DNA from: Caenorhabditis remanei
Lineage: Eukaryota; Nematoda; Chromadorea; Rhabditida; Rhabditidae
Length of the DNA stretch: 64,000 nt
Direction: 5' to 3'
Assembly (NCBI RefSeq): GCF_010183535.1
Contig: NC_071333.1
Location: 7,810,587 to 7,874,586, forward strand
This document shows positions 35,409 through 47,864 of this stretch, one piece after another (within the stretch, counting starts at the first letter, position 1; the number at the start of each line of letters is the position of its first letter). Position numbers and translations under genes: made by a program. The notes under the pieces are model-generated. The model did not search any database and was not told the origin of the DNA. It saw only the letters and a list, made by a program, of their open reading frames with translations.

Positions 35409-35414
35409 TTTATT
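35409..35414 (-). terminator. Poly(A) signal AATAAA of first neprilysin-like gene
   Basis: TTTATT on the plus strand, about 24 bases past the stop codon at 35438. Confidence 0.65.
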
Positions 35415-35437
35415 ATAAATGTACAAAAAAAAATAAT

Positions 35438-37406
35438 TCATACTCCGTAAGTAAAATTGAAACTCTTTGAAGTAATCATTAAATCTTTGAAAAAACCTCC
35501 AACATCTTTGTTTACTGCATTACTTTTGACTGCATAATCTTCCATTTTCACAATGTCTCCCAATGGCTTACAGAACTCATCCTAAAGAAAAGGAAATATT
35601 TGAATAGCTGAAGACCGCATTGCTTACTGATTTAGCAAACATTCTATCCCCTTCTCGACATCCATACAAGGAACTGAATAATGGATATTGGCGGACTGCA
35701 GTGTTCAGAGAGATTTCCAAAGGATGGTGGTGAGGAATTGGTTGGTTTTTTCTTTCGGACTGTTTACATAGACCACCAATTATTGTTTCAAGTGCTTCTT
35801 TCATCTGAAAGTTCACAATTTCAGTTTCGATGAGATATGATGTTAATCTTACCTGTTTATTGTTTATAGATTTGCTTGCAGCTATTTTCATTACTACTCT
35901 CATTGCTAATATGTTCACAACATCTTCATGAGCAATTTCAGCATTAAACCAACCATTTTCCGGTTTCTGTAAATGAAGGCATACCTAGACATAGCCGGTG
36001 ACTAATCGCTTACCACGGCATCTGTTTCTCCCAAAAACTGTACTTCCCTCCGTGCACATTGCATCGCTGAATTTGTAGTGTTGGATTTTATTAGAAAAGC
36101 TCCATAAGGATAGAGGTGATGCATTATTTCATGTGTCGTTACAAACATTGTATCAGCCATCTGAATTTTAAATATCATTGTTGATTTTATAATTTCACGA
36201 CATACTGCTTTTTCAGGCTGGTGTAGATCATTACGAGTTATCACTGTTATGTGATTGTTGTTCAGATACTGGAACGCATCATTGGTCGGGTTGGCTACGA
36301 TCGCTTGGAACAGAAAACGTATATCATATTTTGTAATGTGTCTTGCTAACTCCTCCATTGCAGCATCTATTGCACCTAGACGTAGTATTTTTCCTGCATT
36401 CGGATTTGAGAGATCTCTGAACTTATCGATCAGAATAACTGATGATAATAAAAACTATACTTACCCCGGTGATAACAAATTTCGCAAACGATAATATTCT
36501 GTTTCGTATACTAATTTTGATTTTTCAAACATCGTTATATTGTTTGAATCGTAGAATGCAAAGAAAATTTTAGACATCTCGATTCCTTTCTTAAGTGACT
36601 TTTTTGCATTGTCAGATATACCAGATTTCTGCAAATCAAAAGAAGTATTGCTAGTAATAATTTCTAATACTTACCTGAATTTCATCCAGAGTGTTATTCT
36701 TCAGAGTATCAAATAACCAATGTAAGAATTCATTTCTTTCGGTCACCGGCAAGTTAATTTGTTTTAAAATTTCAATATTCGCGTGAAGTGCATTGTAGAA
36801 AATATTGATCATCTAACAGAATTTACAGTTATTGATATCTTCTCACCAAAACTCACTGTGGCATTAATTTCTTCCAACCTAGCAATCACAGCCGTGTATC
36901 TTGCAGAATGTACCATTTTATTGTCAGAATAGAGATCTCCAAAATAGTCCACTGTGAAAACTCCTGTGAACAATACTTCGATTTCCGTACACCACTTCAT
37001 CACTCTTGTTAGTTTGACTAATTTGTCTAGCTGAATGAAAGTACCATTACTTGCGATAGTGGTGTTATCATCAGGCATCTGAAGAAAGAATTTTGTATTA
37101 AAAGTTCAACTTGTTATCATTCCTCTCACCTGTATTTCTAGTTCCTGGTCCATACTCGTAAACGTCAAATTACTGATTGATCGTGTGTCTTTTGCGCAAA
37201 CATAGTCATAGAAATCATTGCATGGGTTCAAAGTCGGGCTGATCGTCTGGAACATTTAATAACTGATTATATGATACCCTTCAAAATTGTAGTATCTCAG
37301 TATCAAACATGTTTTGAAATATTTAATGCAATATGAGAACCCATACCTTTTGAAAACTTTTTGAAACAAAAGTCAAGAAAATAAGCAGCAACCAGTTGGA
37401 GTTCAT
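35438..37406 (-). CDS. Neprilysin-like (M13) secreted protein, diverged, paralog 1
   Basis: Ten exons join in phase to 497 residues: 37406-37347, 37246-37130, 37078-36857, 36812-36675, 36628-36465, 36416-36206, 36160-36014, 35966-35853, 35804-35628 and 35581-35438. A signal peptide (MNSNWLLLIFLTFVSKSF) is followed by the M13 N-terminal signature NPCNDFYDYVC. The zinc motif HEIMH is present at about 314-318. The downstream third-ligand motif appears as EDVVN (E367, N371) instead of ENIAD. The C-terminal M13 block HHHPLEISLNTAV plus LYGCREGDRMF is recognisable, but the Arg expected after HSP is Ser. The NAxY substrate motif is not seen. The protein is about 200 residues shorter than typical neprilysins, largely between HEIMH and EDVVN and in the N-terminal lobe. 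Activity is therefore uncertain. It is tandem with paralog 2, about 630 bases upstream. Confidence 0.85.
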
Positions 37407-38034
37407 TTTTTTACACGTCACAAGAGTCCGGTCACAAAATCAGTAGAAACCGAGTATGTTCTTGGTATGATGAACGTGAGAGACACCTGCTTGATTTTTG
37501 CGGCACGTCTCATCCGTCTTCTCAAATTTCATTGAGCAGACTCATGACTGCGGCTTCTATTTCACTGGTTTGCGGGTCTGACGTCGTTGTCGTCCAAGTT
37601 GTACTCGGAAAAAGAAAAACCTCTCTCTTTTGCCGATAGAGTAGTACAATCAATCAAAATAAAGTAGATCCAAACGTTTTGAACTGGAGTTTATATATGA
37701 TTCGGTTTCGGAACAAGTCATTCGGGGATTGGCCAACAACTGTCACTGCATCGGTCAAACCTCAAAAATCAGTCAGTTAGAAACGGGAAGAGATACGATA
37801 AAATGGCAGAAAAGAAGACGAAAAAATGGGTGTGTTTATTTTCAATTTCGAATTTGATAAAAAATCAGAGAATAGAACGAAAAAAAACATCAATCGAACG
37901 GATACAGAATCACAATTTAGTTCAGGGAGTAAGTCGTTAAGTCAAGACAATTTGATGTGATCAATTAACAAAATATGTGAGTAAAAGGAAAGGTATGTGG
38001 GATTGAACTCTCATGATAATCGAACTTATAAAGT
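37407..38034. other. Spacer between tandem neprilysin-like genes
   Basis: About 630 bases holding the promoter of paralog 1 and the 3' end of paralog 2, with AATAAA (minus) at 37840-37835. The spacing is too long for a typical nematode operon of about 100 bases. Confidence 0.55.
37835..37840 (-). terminator. Poly(A) signal AATAAA of second neprilysin-like gene
   Basis: TTTATT on the plus strand, about 195 bases beyond the stop codon at 38035. Confidence 0.45.
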
Positions 38035-40628
38035 TTACAACAAAATGTGGAAAAAACCAAATACAACAGTAGCCAAGAGACTGGATGATGAAAATCTGCA
38101 AAAAAGCAGGTAATTAAACGTACTACCTACCAACTGAGTTCATACCTGCTGGAAGAGACAATTTCCGCTTTCTCTGCTTCCTCGTCACCATAATCCAGTT
38201 CTTTAGAAACTTCATCCATCTCGTGTTCTTCACTAGATTGCGAACTCTCTGATGACTCTGAACTCTCTGCACTTCCTTCCAACTGCTCTTCTTTTTCCTC
38301 AACATCTTCCACTGTTATATCAAATAACTTCCCTTCAAATGCTGTGATATTGGCAGCATCCAACTCGTCAGCTGTGTTTTCAAGAACATCCATGAACTGA
38401 GTGAGTACAAATAAATCATCCTTCTCTATCTTCTGTGTGGTGTAATCATTCACATCGATATCCATGTTTAAGGCTTTGCAGTAGTTTTCCGGGGCAACAT
38501 ACATTCTTTCTCCTGGTGTGCAATTGTATAACGCATTGAATGTTGGCATTTGGGAAACAGCGACATTGATAGAGACATCATGAGGGTTATGGTACACATT
38601 TTCTCGTTTCTTTGTACAGAATCGTCCAACAGATCTCTCAACAGTGTCACGGATCTGAGGAAATCTCAGTAGATTATAATAATTTTACATCCAACTCACC
38701 TCATTACTATCTGAAGTTCTTTGAGCGATATAAAGAAGCATCAAGCGTAGTCCTGACACATTAGCACTATCTTCATATGAGAATGGTGCTCCTGTCCATT
38801 CTGTACTATTTGCCTATAACTCATTATTGTTTTTGTTTTTTGCATGTTCCGTAGTTTTAGATCACCTTATAAGCATTTGCATAATAGTCAAGTCGATCAA
38901 CAACACATTTTTTCTCAGACTCCCAAGTAGAAAGTTCGAATGGTGGCGGGTCAACGTTGTAATGCACGTGCTGGAGTTCATGACACAAAACATACAAGAA
39001 CTGGTTGTACTGAAATGTTTTGAGTTTTTGAATCATTCTAGGTTCGAGGATTTACCACAGCTTGTGGATCAGCAACTGGGTTGAACATTGTGAAAACAGA
39101 AATATGAATCTCGTTTTGGTAGTTGAACGAAAGCATTGCGGCAGCAGCAGAAACATGTTGGAAAACAAATCTAGAGGTGAATGTAGATATGTATTTCTCA
39201 AAAATTTCCATAGCTGGGTTCACAGCAGCTACACGAATCAGTTTCTCGACAACTTCAGCGGGAATATTTCTGGAAAGTTAGTTAGAAAAAAAATTATGTT
39301 TCCTTTACACAGGGCATTATTAAGACATAGAAAACCAACTTTTCATCAACAACCGTCTTCAATCTGTAATATTCCTTCTCGTATGCAGTCTTGGCTTCTC
39401 TCCAAACTGTGAGATTGTTGTACTCCAAATATGGGAAAATTATTTTAAGATTCTTCACTCTGTCGATCAACACATTCTTTTGATCTTCGTTATATTTTGA
39501 GTTGGATCTGATTTGAGAGATATGAATATCTCGAATCTCATCAAATATGCTGTGGTAAAAATGGTTGTGAGTGGAAATTGGAACTTTGAGATCTTCCAAG
39601 TTCTCCACAGATTGCTTCAAACTTTTGTAGAATCTTGTCAAAGTCTGAAACTATCATAAAATAAAACAAAAATCACTGGTACTTGAATCACCATGAAGTT
39701 GTAAGGCTCGAAGTATTTTTCGAGAGATTCTCTTTTCTTGGGATAATCAAAAGTCAGAAAATCCTCATGTCTCTTCACATGTTCTGTCCATTTGACACCA
39801 TTCCAGTACGTGTCAAATTGCACCAACCATTTGGAAATGATATCGGGATTAGCAACATCCCAGAACCGTCTGTAATAATTTGAGTCAAGTAATGATTGTT
39901 TTTTAATTCAGTTAACTCACTGTTTTTGAGCAGTTTGGAAAACGTAGTCTTGGTATTGCTGAAAAAGTCATTGATTGGATTTCTGATGAAAGAGCTACTC
40001 ACATCAATATCGTCCGACAATTCCAGCCAACGGACATCTCTCACACGTGATGGAATTCTGGGAATTTTCTTTTCACAAACATATTCATAAAAGTTGTTGC
40101 ACGCGAGTGGAGCAGCTGGATCCAATATCTAAAAATTCGAGATGCCAATTCAAACATCAAAAGATATCAAGCACATTTAATTGATTAATTGACCCGGGAA
40201 GACATAAATCTTATTGGTTCACATTATCATCAGAAAGTAGCAATGATGATAGCATAAGAGCAGTTGTTGATTTGATACGGAGAGAAAAAAAAACAACTTG
40301 AAATATACCGCTGTTTAATTATATTGATGTTTGATTGGACATTAAAAACAAAACAAAAACTGTACATTCAAAAATAAAACAACACTGAAGCATAGTATCT
40401 TCGATGATATCACGTTACTAAGATAACACCTAGCTGAATTGTCAAAAACGACAAACAATTTTGTTTCCGTTTTCACTATTACATAAATTTATAAAAGTTT
40501 AAAATTCTAGCAACATAGGAGAATAGGAAAACTCTGTTCAAATATGTATGTTAAAATGTTCTCACCTGTTCTTCGCAATAAATGAATGAAGCTAAAAGTG
40601 CTATAATAGCAAAATGAAACAATCGCAT
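38035..40628 (-). CDS. Neprilysin-like (M13) protein with acidic/Ser-rich region and hydrophobic tail, paralog 2
   Basis: Ten exons join in phase to 583 residues: 40628-40566, 40128-40003, 39958-39921, 39869-39692, 39644-39340, 39269-39056, 39009-38866, 38813-38700, 38654-38146 and 38095-38035. A signal peptide (MRLFHFAIIALLASFIYC) precedes the M13 signature CNNFYEYVC. The zinc motif is HELQH (about 318-322). The ENIAD equivalent reads EDSAN (E370, N374). The C-terminal block NPHDVSINVAVSQMPTFNALYNC shows Ser where the substrate-binding Arg is expected. After the peptidase fold comes an acidic, Glu/Ser-rich region (SAESSESSESSQSSEEHE). The last exon then adds a hydrophobic C-terminus (SSSSLLATVVFGFFHILL-stop), which suggests GPI anchoring or another membrane tail. 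If the final intron is retained, the protein ends RYELSW without the tail. It shares layout and the same residue changes with paralog 1. Confidence 0.86.
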
Positions 40629-43600
40629 AGTTGAAAACCAAATCCACTATGTCTTCGCTACTCTCGTACTGCTCTACGTCGGAAACAATCTGAATATCAT
40701 CAATTTTTTCTCTTTTCTTTACGTTTCAAAACTATCGAAACCACGCCTACCGCCGAACTCTGAAGAAACACTAATAGCTTTTGACGAAACGCAGATGAAG
40801 ATCCAACCACAGCAAAAAAAACGAGGGGCCGATCAAAACCAAAGTGAAGCCGATTTGATGAAAGGCACGGGATGAATTGCAACTCTTGTGTAATCGACCA
40901 TGCTCCCCAGTGGTTTATCATCCGGTGTCCACTTGTGTTATCTTCTAGCGGATCAATTGAGAAGTTGGATAAACAGATGGCTATCAATGAATCAGTTAAA
41001 AAAATTCTTGATGATAGGGACAGGTTGAACCAAATTACATTCCCATTGTTTTCATGTGGGCAGTATGTGTATGTTATTCTTTCCGTCGTCTGGCGAGAAG
41101 CTATATAGCATATTGTTACGAAAACTGAGCTCAAGAAACACTGCTGTTGTTGAGAACAATTGTTCTTGGAACAAACCTACTCATGAAAAAAGAATCTTCG
41201 GCAGTTGTTCTTTTTCACAACATGTCAGCATAGTCTGTAGTACTTCGAAGATGATTTATGATATCACAGTGAGGAAATGAAGAGAAGGAACTAACTTAAG
41301 AAACCATTGACACGAACCTCGGGTAAAAATAAAAATAAAAGATAGATCTGAAACAAGAAATTAATATTCTACATTTTTCACATTCTGTTGATTGTTCTCT
41401 AAAAAATGAGCATAAGAGAACTCCTTCCATACTATTTTAAAAATATGCAAAGTATGATCAACTCGCAATGGTAACGCGGAGAAGAGTACACTAGTTAGTA
41501 AACAAAATCACGTGTTATCCCTTACGGTCAAACTTTCCCTTTTCATCGGATCCTATCATTCTTGGGTGATCATCTAATTTGATAAGATAGTAAATAGTGA
41601 ACCGGTTTGAATTGACCTTTCTCATTTTCTCTGCCGATACGTTTTCTCTAAACATCTACATTCGTATCTTGTGATTTCTGAAATTGTTATGTTAGCGTAA
41701 CCATAGATACACTTGTCGTCGAATAATTCACTTTAAATTCAGCCGAAATTGTGTTATCACTTCCTGTGTTGTGTCTTAGCAGTAGACAGCTCTTGCATTT
41801 GGATTAAATTTCTTCCCTCATTGTTGTTTCTGCCTTTTTTTTTAGAAAGCGGCTCCTCACACGATAATCAATTCTTCCATTCTTCTCGGTCTTTTCCTTT
41901 TCTCAAAAAGGAAGAAACGCATTTAGTTTCGGAGTTTGTGAGCAAGTTAAAATGGAGCTATGCAGATTTCTTCCGCTTTCTCTTTTTGACATTTTGTTTT
42001 CTTTTCTTTTCACTTTCAAATTTTTGCTTTTTTCTCCTATCACATTTGCTCCACAAAAAATTACTTGGCACTACGAAGAATAAAAAGAAAAAGAAATAGA
42101 CGGCGAATCTCTCAGAATTTTTTTGTCCCTCTCTCCGTCTTTTCTATTTTTCTTTTATTCAAAACAACAACACCTGCCGTTCTTCTCCCCCTCAAACCAA
42201 CATTCTTCCTCCGAGGTCATTATTACAATCGTTTGAGAGCCTAAAGGGTCCAATGCTTGGGGTTTCCGTCATCTTTCATTTCCGGAAAGATTGTGGTGGG
42301 AGACGAATACACGGAATGAGGTTTTCATTGATGATTTAGTGTTGAAGTTGGAGAGGAAATGAATGGGATAAAAAAAAGAGAGAAGAAAGTGGAAAAGTAC
42401 CTAACCTCTAGGGATTTGGCAAACTCTACTTGCAGTGAAGATTCTAAAAAAGTACAAGTGGGAACATTTTTGTTTCAAAAAGTGTACAAAAAACTACATT
42501 TCCTCAATTTTTGTTGGTCACGGAAAATGTTTTCAGAGCTTCTTTTTCTCTCTGTTAGAATTATTGATTCTAACATCTATTACTGTCTCGCTAGGAAAAA
42601 ACAATTGTGAGAACCAGATTGTGAAGGTTTACCGGAAATGTATCCCCAGGAAGTTTTCAAATTTTCGAAGTTACAAATAATTGATCACTTTGAGAGACAC
42701 GTTAATACCAAAATTTTCAAACAATTCTTCGTTTTCCTTATTGAAAATATCAGTTAATCTATTTCTTCATTGTTTTCTCCATTATTGTCTTTCATTTTGA
42801 ATGTCGCATCAGTGAACCAATTGCAAATCCAGTTTCCCAAACTTCAAGTCCAACAAAACCATGACAACTCAATATTTATTGGTGGTAGACCTCCCAAACA
42901 TTCGTCACCTACAACACTGCATGTTGTATTTCTGTGTCCCCCGTAGAACACATTTTTTTTTTACATTCTTGAAACTTGGACTGTTTGCTCTCTCTTTCTT
43001 TTTTCTTCCCTTTTTCTCTCTATCTGGTAGTCAAACTTCCAGCACGAGGTTATCAACAAACAATAGGTATTTTTGTGTTCAGGTTTCTCTTTGTTGCAAA
43101 AAAGTTGGAGGCTAATATCATCATTTTGTAAAACAGTTTTGAATTCTGTTATACTTTTGACAGTTATTATTTCAAGTGTATTTTTTCCGTTGTTTTTAAA
43201 CGTATCAATAGCACGTTAAATGAGAGAAACTAGGTACACTTTTTCCATGTCAGCATCTTCTCTACCAAATTGGTCGAATTTATCATTGGCACGTCACATA
43301 TTCCTTAAAAGTGTTTCATTTTCAAGTTTCTCCGTTTCCAAATTTGAATTTGCTCAGAAAAAAAGTTTTGTGCTCCAGAAAAACCTTACTATTTTTTTTT
43401 TAGTATGAAAGTATAACTGCTAGTTAGCGGCAGACATGTATACTTATTCTCATCATTTTTTGTAATATTAGTAAATGAAACACCGAAGAAAAACTATAAT
43501 AGAGGCGCATTCACATCTATTTTTTAAACCTTGTTCGTTTGCGTTTTTTTTAAACTTTTAAGTCATCAATCTTCAACCAATCTAACATTTTCTCTGACAA

Positions 43601-45401
43601 AATTACAGGAAAACTCCCAAATTGGCAGTACTTTGAATGAAAAAAGAGGTTACATTTTGTTATTTTTTTCACGAACTTAGAAAACGAATGATTGAAACCC
43701 AGAAAAAATATTTTTTAACATATCGAGAGTGCGCCTCTAAGAAAAGGGCGCTTCTATTACAGTTTTTACGGTACGTAGTTACTGTGAAGATAATATCCTT
43801 CTAATGTTTTGAAAACATTTAGAAAGTCTATACCTTACTAACTGTGTTATTCGGGATAAACCAAAGGATAAGCGAATGGCAAACGGGAAGAAAAGACAAC
43901 CGATTAATCTAAGCCGGGTGGTCATATAAGGAGTGCGAAAATACACTCGAGACACCCGCAGTGTCCAGTTCCACAAACTGGCTGCTTCCATTCATGCATG
44001 CCCTCTTTTCCAACTACTCTCGCAATTTTCTTTCTCGACCGCTCTCCGTATTTCGTATCATCTCTATATTGATTCTCTCTCGGAGGGCTTCCTCGGTTTC
44101 TTCTTCTTTCCAATACCCTCATCTGTTTTACTTTCTCCGTTTCACTCATCGTGCTGTTTTCTAGTCGCTTTCGTTTTTATTGACTACTCAATTTTTCAAA
44201 CTTTTTTTGTCTCTTCTTCTCTGCTACTGATTCTGAATTTTTTGCAAAATTTTGATCATGAACGCACCAGAATGATTCATCATTACTGTTGAGTCATGAG
44301 AAAAACTAGTGTTTACGTTATATGAGCTGCTACTACTCGTTACGTCAATTACTATTTTTGCATGAATGACGTAGGTTGTCCATGAACTTGGTACACAAAG
44401 AGCAACACTCAAGACTCAGAAGATACGAGACAGGAAGAAGTTGCTCATTTTAGAATATTTCTTCACACTGTGAAGCTCATAAGGTATTCAAAAAAAATTC
44501 AATCCTAAAGAGGGAGTTTTGGAAAAAAAAATTCCATTAAAAACTCAAAAATGTTCAGTATTATTTTGGTTTAGAAAGTTACACAAAAGCTCACTATTGA
44601 AAATACTTTTATTACATCCACTCTAACTTTTCTTCAAACTTCCTCCTCTATTTTTCTTACTGACCACTAAAATTCACAAGCAGTCTCACTGTCTGCTGTA
44701 CCTAAAACTGGTCTTGAAGGTTACTCAAGTGTTCAATTTGACAAATACGGCAAGAAAAAAACGTACGCGGTCAACTATTTTTTTTCTATTTCAAAACTGC
44801 AGTATGTCTAACTAACCGAAAACTTTTTTTAACAATCGAGGTCGGAAATATTGTAACTGCGGGGGTATTTTGTTTTCATTTGATCACACGTATCTTTTCA
44901 AAAAACTAATTGAAAAATATTGTTGGTTCTTTTCCAATTCTTGTTTGTTTCCCACCCTTTTTCTTCATACCATGCCAATTTTAATCATTTTGTCAGTATT
45001 CATTGTCAAAAAGTCAACAAAAATCAAAAATTTGACCGTCTTTTCCCGCTTGATTATCAGAATCGATCATTATTACCATTTGTTCCACGTCATTGTGTAC
45101 AGCTTATTTTAATGTTTGCTCAGATTTGATTTTGACTTCCTCCGATGTGCTCTTTGTTGGAGGATGACAGTTCATTATTGCTCATGTGTTACGTGTTGGA
45201 ACATATTTTCTCCTATATATTTTCTACTTAGCAAGTTTTAGCCCTGTTACTAATTTTTTTAATAGACGAGTGTTCTTCTTTCAATTTATTCTTGGCATTG
45301 TTCTGCCCCTCTTTTAACACATGTAAGACTTCTGCTCGTGTCGAAGAAAAAATGTGAAGAAACAGGGCAAAAATCTAATTATTTTTTGTGTTTCAGAGTT
45401 A
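40629..45401. promoter_or_regulatory. Divergent intergenic region between neprilysin paralog 2 and mkk-4
   Basis: About 4.8 kb separating two divergently transcribed genes. It holds pyrimidine-rich blocks (for example 41985-42200 and 43985-44220) and many T runs. Open frames here are Phe/Ser/Leu-rich and not convincing. The acceptor TGTTTCAG ending at 45396 precedes the mkk-4 start codon. Upstream non-coding exons for mkk-4 may exist but I cannot place them. Confidence 0.45.
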
Positions 45402-47070
45402 ATGGTTCAAGAAGATGACGACGATTTGCGGTTGTCAATGTCCCTTCGTCCGACAACATTGTCAACGCGTCCTAATTCCTTGTCGGTGAACGGAAATGAG
45501 AAAGCAGTTCCAGAAGAGAGCGTGTTGTGAGTGTCTCCTCATTCTAAATTGACCCGAAAAATGATTTTTTAAGACGATCACTCTCTACTGGAACGTTAAA
45601 ATATCCCGATGACGAACATTTCTACACATTTAATTCGGCACATTTACAAGATCTTGGAGCTATTGGAAATGGAAACTTTGGAACAGTGTACAAAATGAGA
45701 CATAGAGAAACAAATAAACTAATTGCTGTGAAAGTGCGTTTTCATTTTATAACAAAATTTTTTTTATTGATTTTCAAAAGTTCAAAACAAAAATGACATG
45801 TTATGTTTTCAGCGGATACGATGTAACAACATAGATCAACGCGAACAAATTCGCTTACTGCGAGAGCACGACACGATTGTGAAATCCGAAAAAGGGCCAA
45901 ATATTGTCAAGTTTTACGGAGCCATTTTCAGCGAGGTAAAAAAGAGTTCTTGGAATTTGAAAACATTCAATATTTATTTGGAAAGTAGTAAAAACTTTTA
46001 CAAATATTATCATTTTAGGGAGACTGTTGGATCTGCATGGAGCTGATGGATATATCTATGGATCTTCTATACCGACGAGTCTACGATGTAAAACAGAGTA
46101 GGCTCAATGAAAATGTTGTGGGTCATATCACAGTTTGCGTAAGTTTTTATTTCCCAAATTAATTTTTGAACATGTGATTTGCAGACAGTGGACGCTCTCG
46201 ATTATTTGAAAAAAGAGCTGAAAATAATTCATCGAGATGTTAAACCCTCTAACATATTGGTTGATGGACATGGTGCAGTCAAACTATGTGATTTTGGAAT
46301 TTGTGGACAGCTCGAAGATTCCGTAGTGAAGACTCATGACGCTGGTTGTCAACCATATTTAGCGGTGAGCGTTCCATTCGAATTAAAAAAATATTTGACA
46401 ATTTCAGCCAGAAAGGATAACCAGCTCAGATAAGTATGATGTAAGATCAGACGTGTGGTCTCTAGGAATTACTCTGGTAAGTGTGTAAAATGAGACAAAA
46501 CATAACAAAAACATTTTCAGTACGAAATTGCAACTGGAAGATTTCCTTACCAACAATGGAATTCATTGTTTGATCAAATTGCAGCGGTTAGTTGTTATTG
46601 TTTCCTTTTTCCCCAAAATTATTTTGTTTCATTTTTTCAGGTAGTCAACGGTGATCCACCAATATTGAGGCCGGACAGTGGAGACATGAATTATAGTCTC
46701 CCTCTTGTAAAATTTATAAATACTTGGTAAGTGAAAGAGTTCAAATAAATATACTAAATAATTGTTTTTCAGTTTAACAAAAGAAAGGCGGCATCGTCCA
46801 AAATATGATACGCTGAAAAGCTTTGACTTCTATCAGATGTGAGTTGAATTACAATTTTGAATAATTGAATTTAATTCAAAAGCAAAAAAAAAGGATTTGC
46901 AAGAAAACTTTCGTGTATACTAGAGATATGTTCGAAAAATGTTTCAACTCTCAAATTCAACTTAAATTTTCAGATACGCCAAAGGCGGACCAGAAATCGA
47001 AGAAGCAAAAGAAATTCTCGGAGTAGAAGCCATCGACACTCGTGATCATCCTATTGATATACGAGGCTAA
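45402..47070 (+). CDS. mkk-4: MAP kinase kinase (MKK4/MKK7 class), complete
   Basis: This dual-specificity MAP2K acts in C. elegans between DLK-1 and the p38-like PMK-3 in axon regeneration and synapse development. Ten exons join in phase to 363 residues: 45402-45526, 45574-45733, 45813-45935, 46019-46138, 46185-46364, 46408-46476, 46521-46586, 46641-46726, 46773-46838 and 46974-47070. The kinase motifs are intact: [36 protein letters not shown], the activation-loop pair SVVKT (MKK4 has SIAKT) in [24 protein letters not shown], and [16 protein letters not shown]. The N-terminus is short, acidic then Ser/Thr-rich, without an obvious docking motif. The activation loop matches MKK4 best; SEK-1 and JKK-1 are less likely alternatives. 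It is convergent with the FN3 gene to the right. Confidence 0.9.
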
Positions 47071-47864
47071 CCATTGCTCGACCTGCAATTTCTTTATGTA
47101 TATCAACTTGAACTCTGTTTTTTTCTTGACAGTTGAAATGTCTCTGGAAATTCAGAATACTTTTTTAAAATGATTTCAACTACCTTTTTGTTCATAATAC
47201 CGTGTTTTTAATTCAATTCCCACGCAGCTTATTCAATTTTTGTCGGTTTTCTTCACAAGTCATTTGTCATTTTTCCCCACAACGTTTAGTTAGTGATTGC
47301 AGCTAGTGTCTTCGTTTTTCAGTTTTCACTGAATCTTTTTTTCATTTTGACGCATTGATTTTGTCACTTTCAAACCATGTTTCTTCTCGTCACCTCTCTT
47401 CCGTCCGATTGTGCTAGCTTCTTTCCAATGATCTCAAACTTTTGTTTTTCTAATCATTAATAATGTTCTGCAAAATTATTTTATTAATAAAAATGATATC
47501 AATTATTTTTGTAGAATAAAATTTTTTGATTTAAAGGAGGACCGGAAAATTGGCTATGTGATTCTCACAATGATGCTTGAAACTAAAAAGTTCTAGTTGA
47601 ACAGTTTGACAGCAATCAATGTGCTTTAAGATATTATTTCATAACTTCCCTCTGCACCCTGATTATTGATACTTGTGCTTTCGTGCTGCTCACTTTATTG
47701 CAGCTGACATCCGAAATGTTGAAATAATGTGTAACAAAGAACAGATATCTACATACATTTCGAAAGATAAAAGAAAGTGCACACAAAGGCAAGCTGTGGA
47801 GTGAAAAAAAACTAAAGTTAATATATACTTAAATTATGAGTATCAAGGGAGTAGTTTTCTCTTT
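47071..47864. other. Convergent 3' flanks of mkk-4 and the FN3 gene
   Basis: AT-rich spacer with two AATAAA hexamers on the plus strand (47486-47491 and 47515-47520), both about 420-450 bases beyond the mkk-4 stop. No coding exon is seen. Confidence 0.5.
47486..47491 (+). terminator. Candidate poly(A) signal AATAAA of mkk-4
   Basis: First canonical hexamer found after the mkk-4 stop codon; a second copy follows at 47515. The long distance makes a non-canonical nearer signal possible. Confidence 0.35.

Larger units (their letters stand above)
30308..35437. other. Long intergenic region, no gene seen
   Basis: About 5.1 kb between the NELL-like gene and the 3' end of the first neprilysin-like gene. 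It has AT-rich, low-complexity open frames only. It includes a CA-rich tract near 32999-33020, a TATATGATATATG stretch near 33675, and a 17-base exact direct repeat (32028-32044 and 33737-33753), listed separately. A TTTTCAG acceptor next to 30314 suggests a spliced leader or an upstream non-coding exon for the NELL-like gene. Confidence 0.5.

Noticed and set aside
35438..40628. Operon of the two neprilysin-like genes
   Set aside because: The spacing of about 630 bases and a poly(A) signal well before the downstream gene do not fit the usual short operon gap.
40700..44300. Several 60-140 codon ORFs between neprilysin paralog 2 and mkk-4
   Set aside because: They are Phe/Ser/Leu-rich translations of pyrimidine tracts, typical of non-coding nematode DNA.
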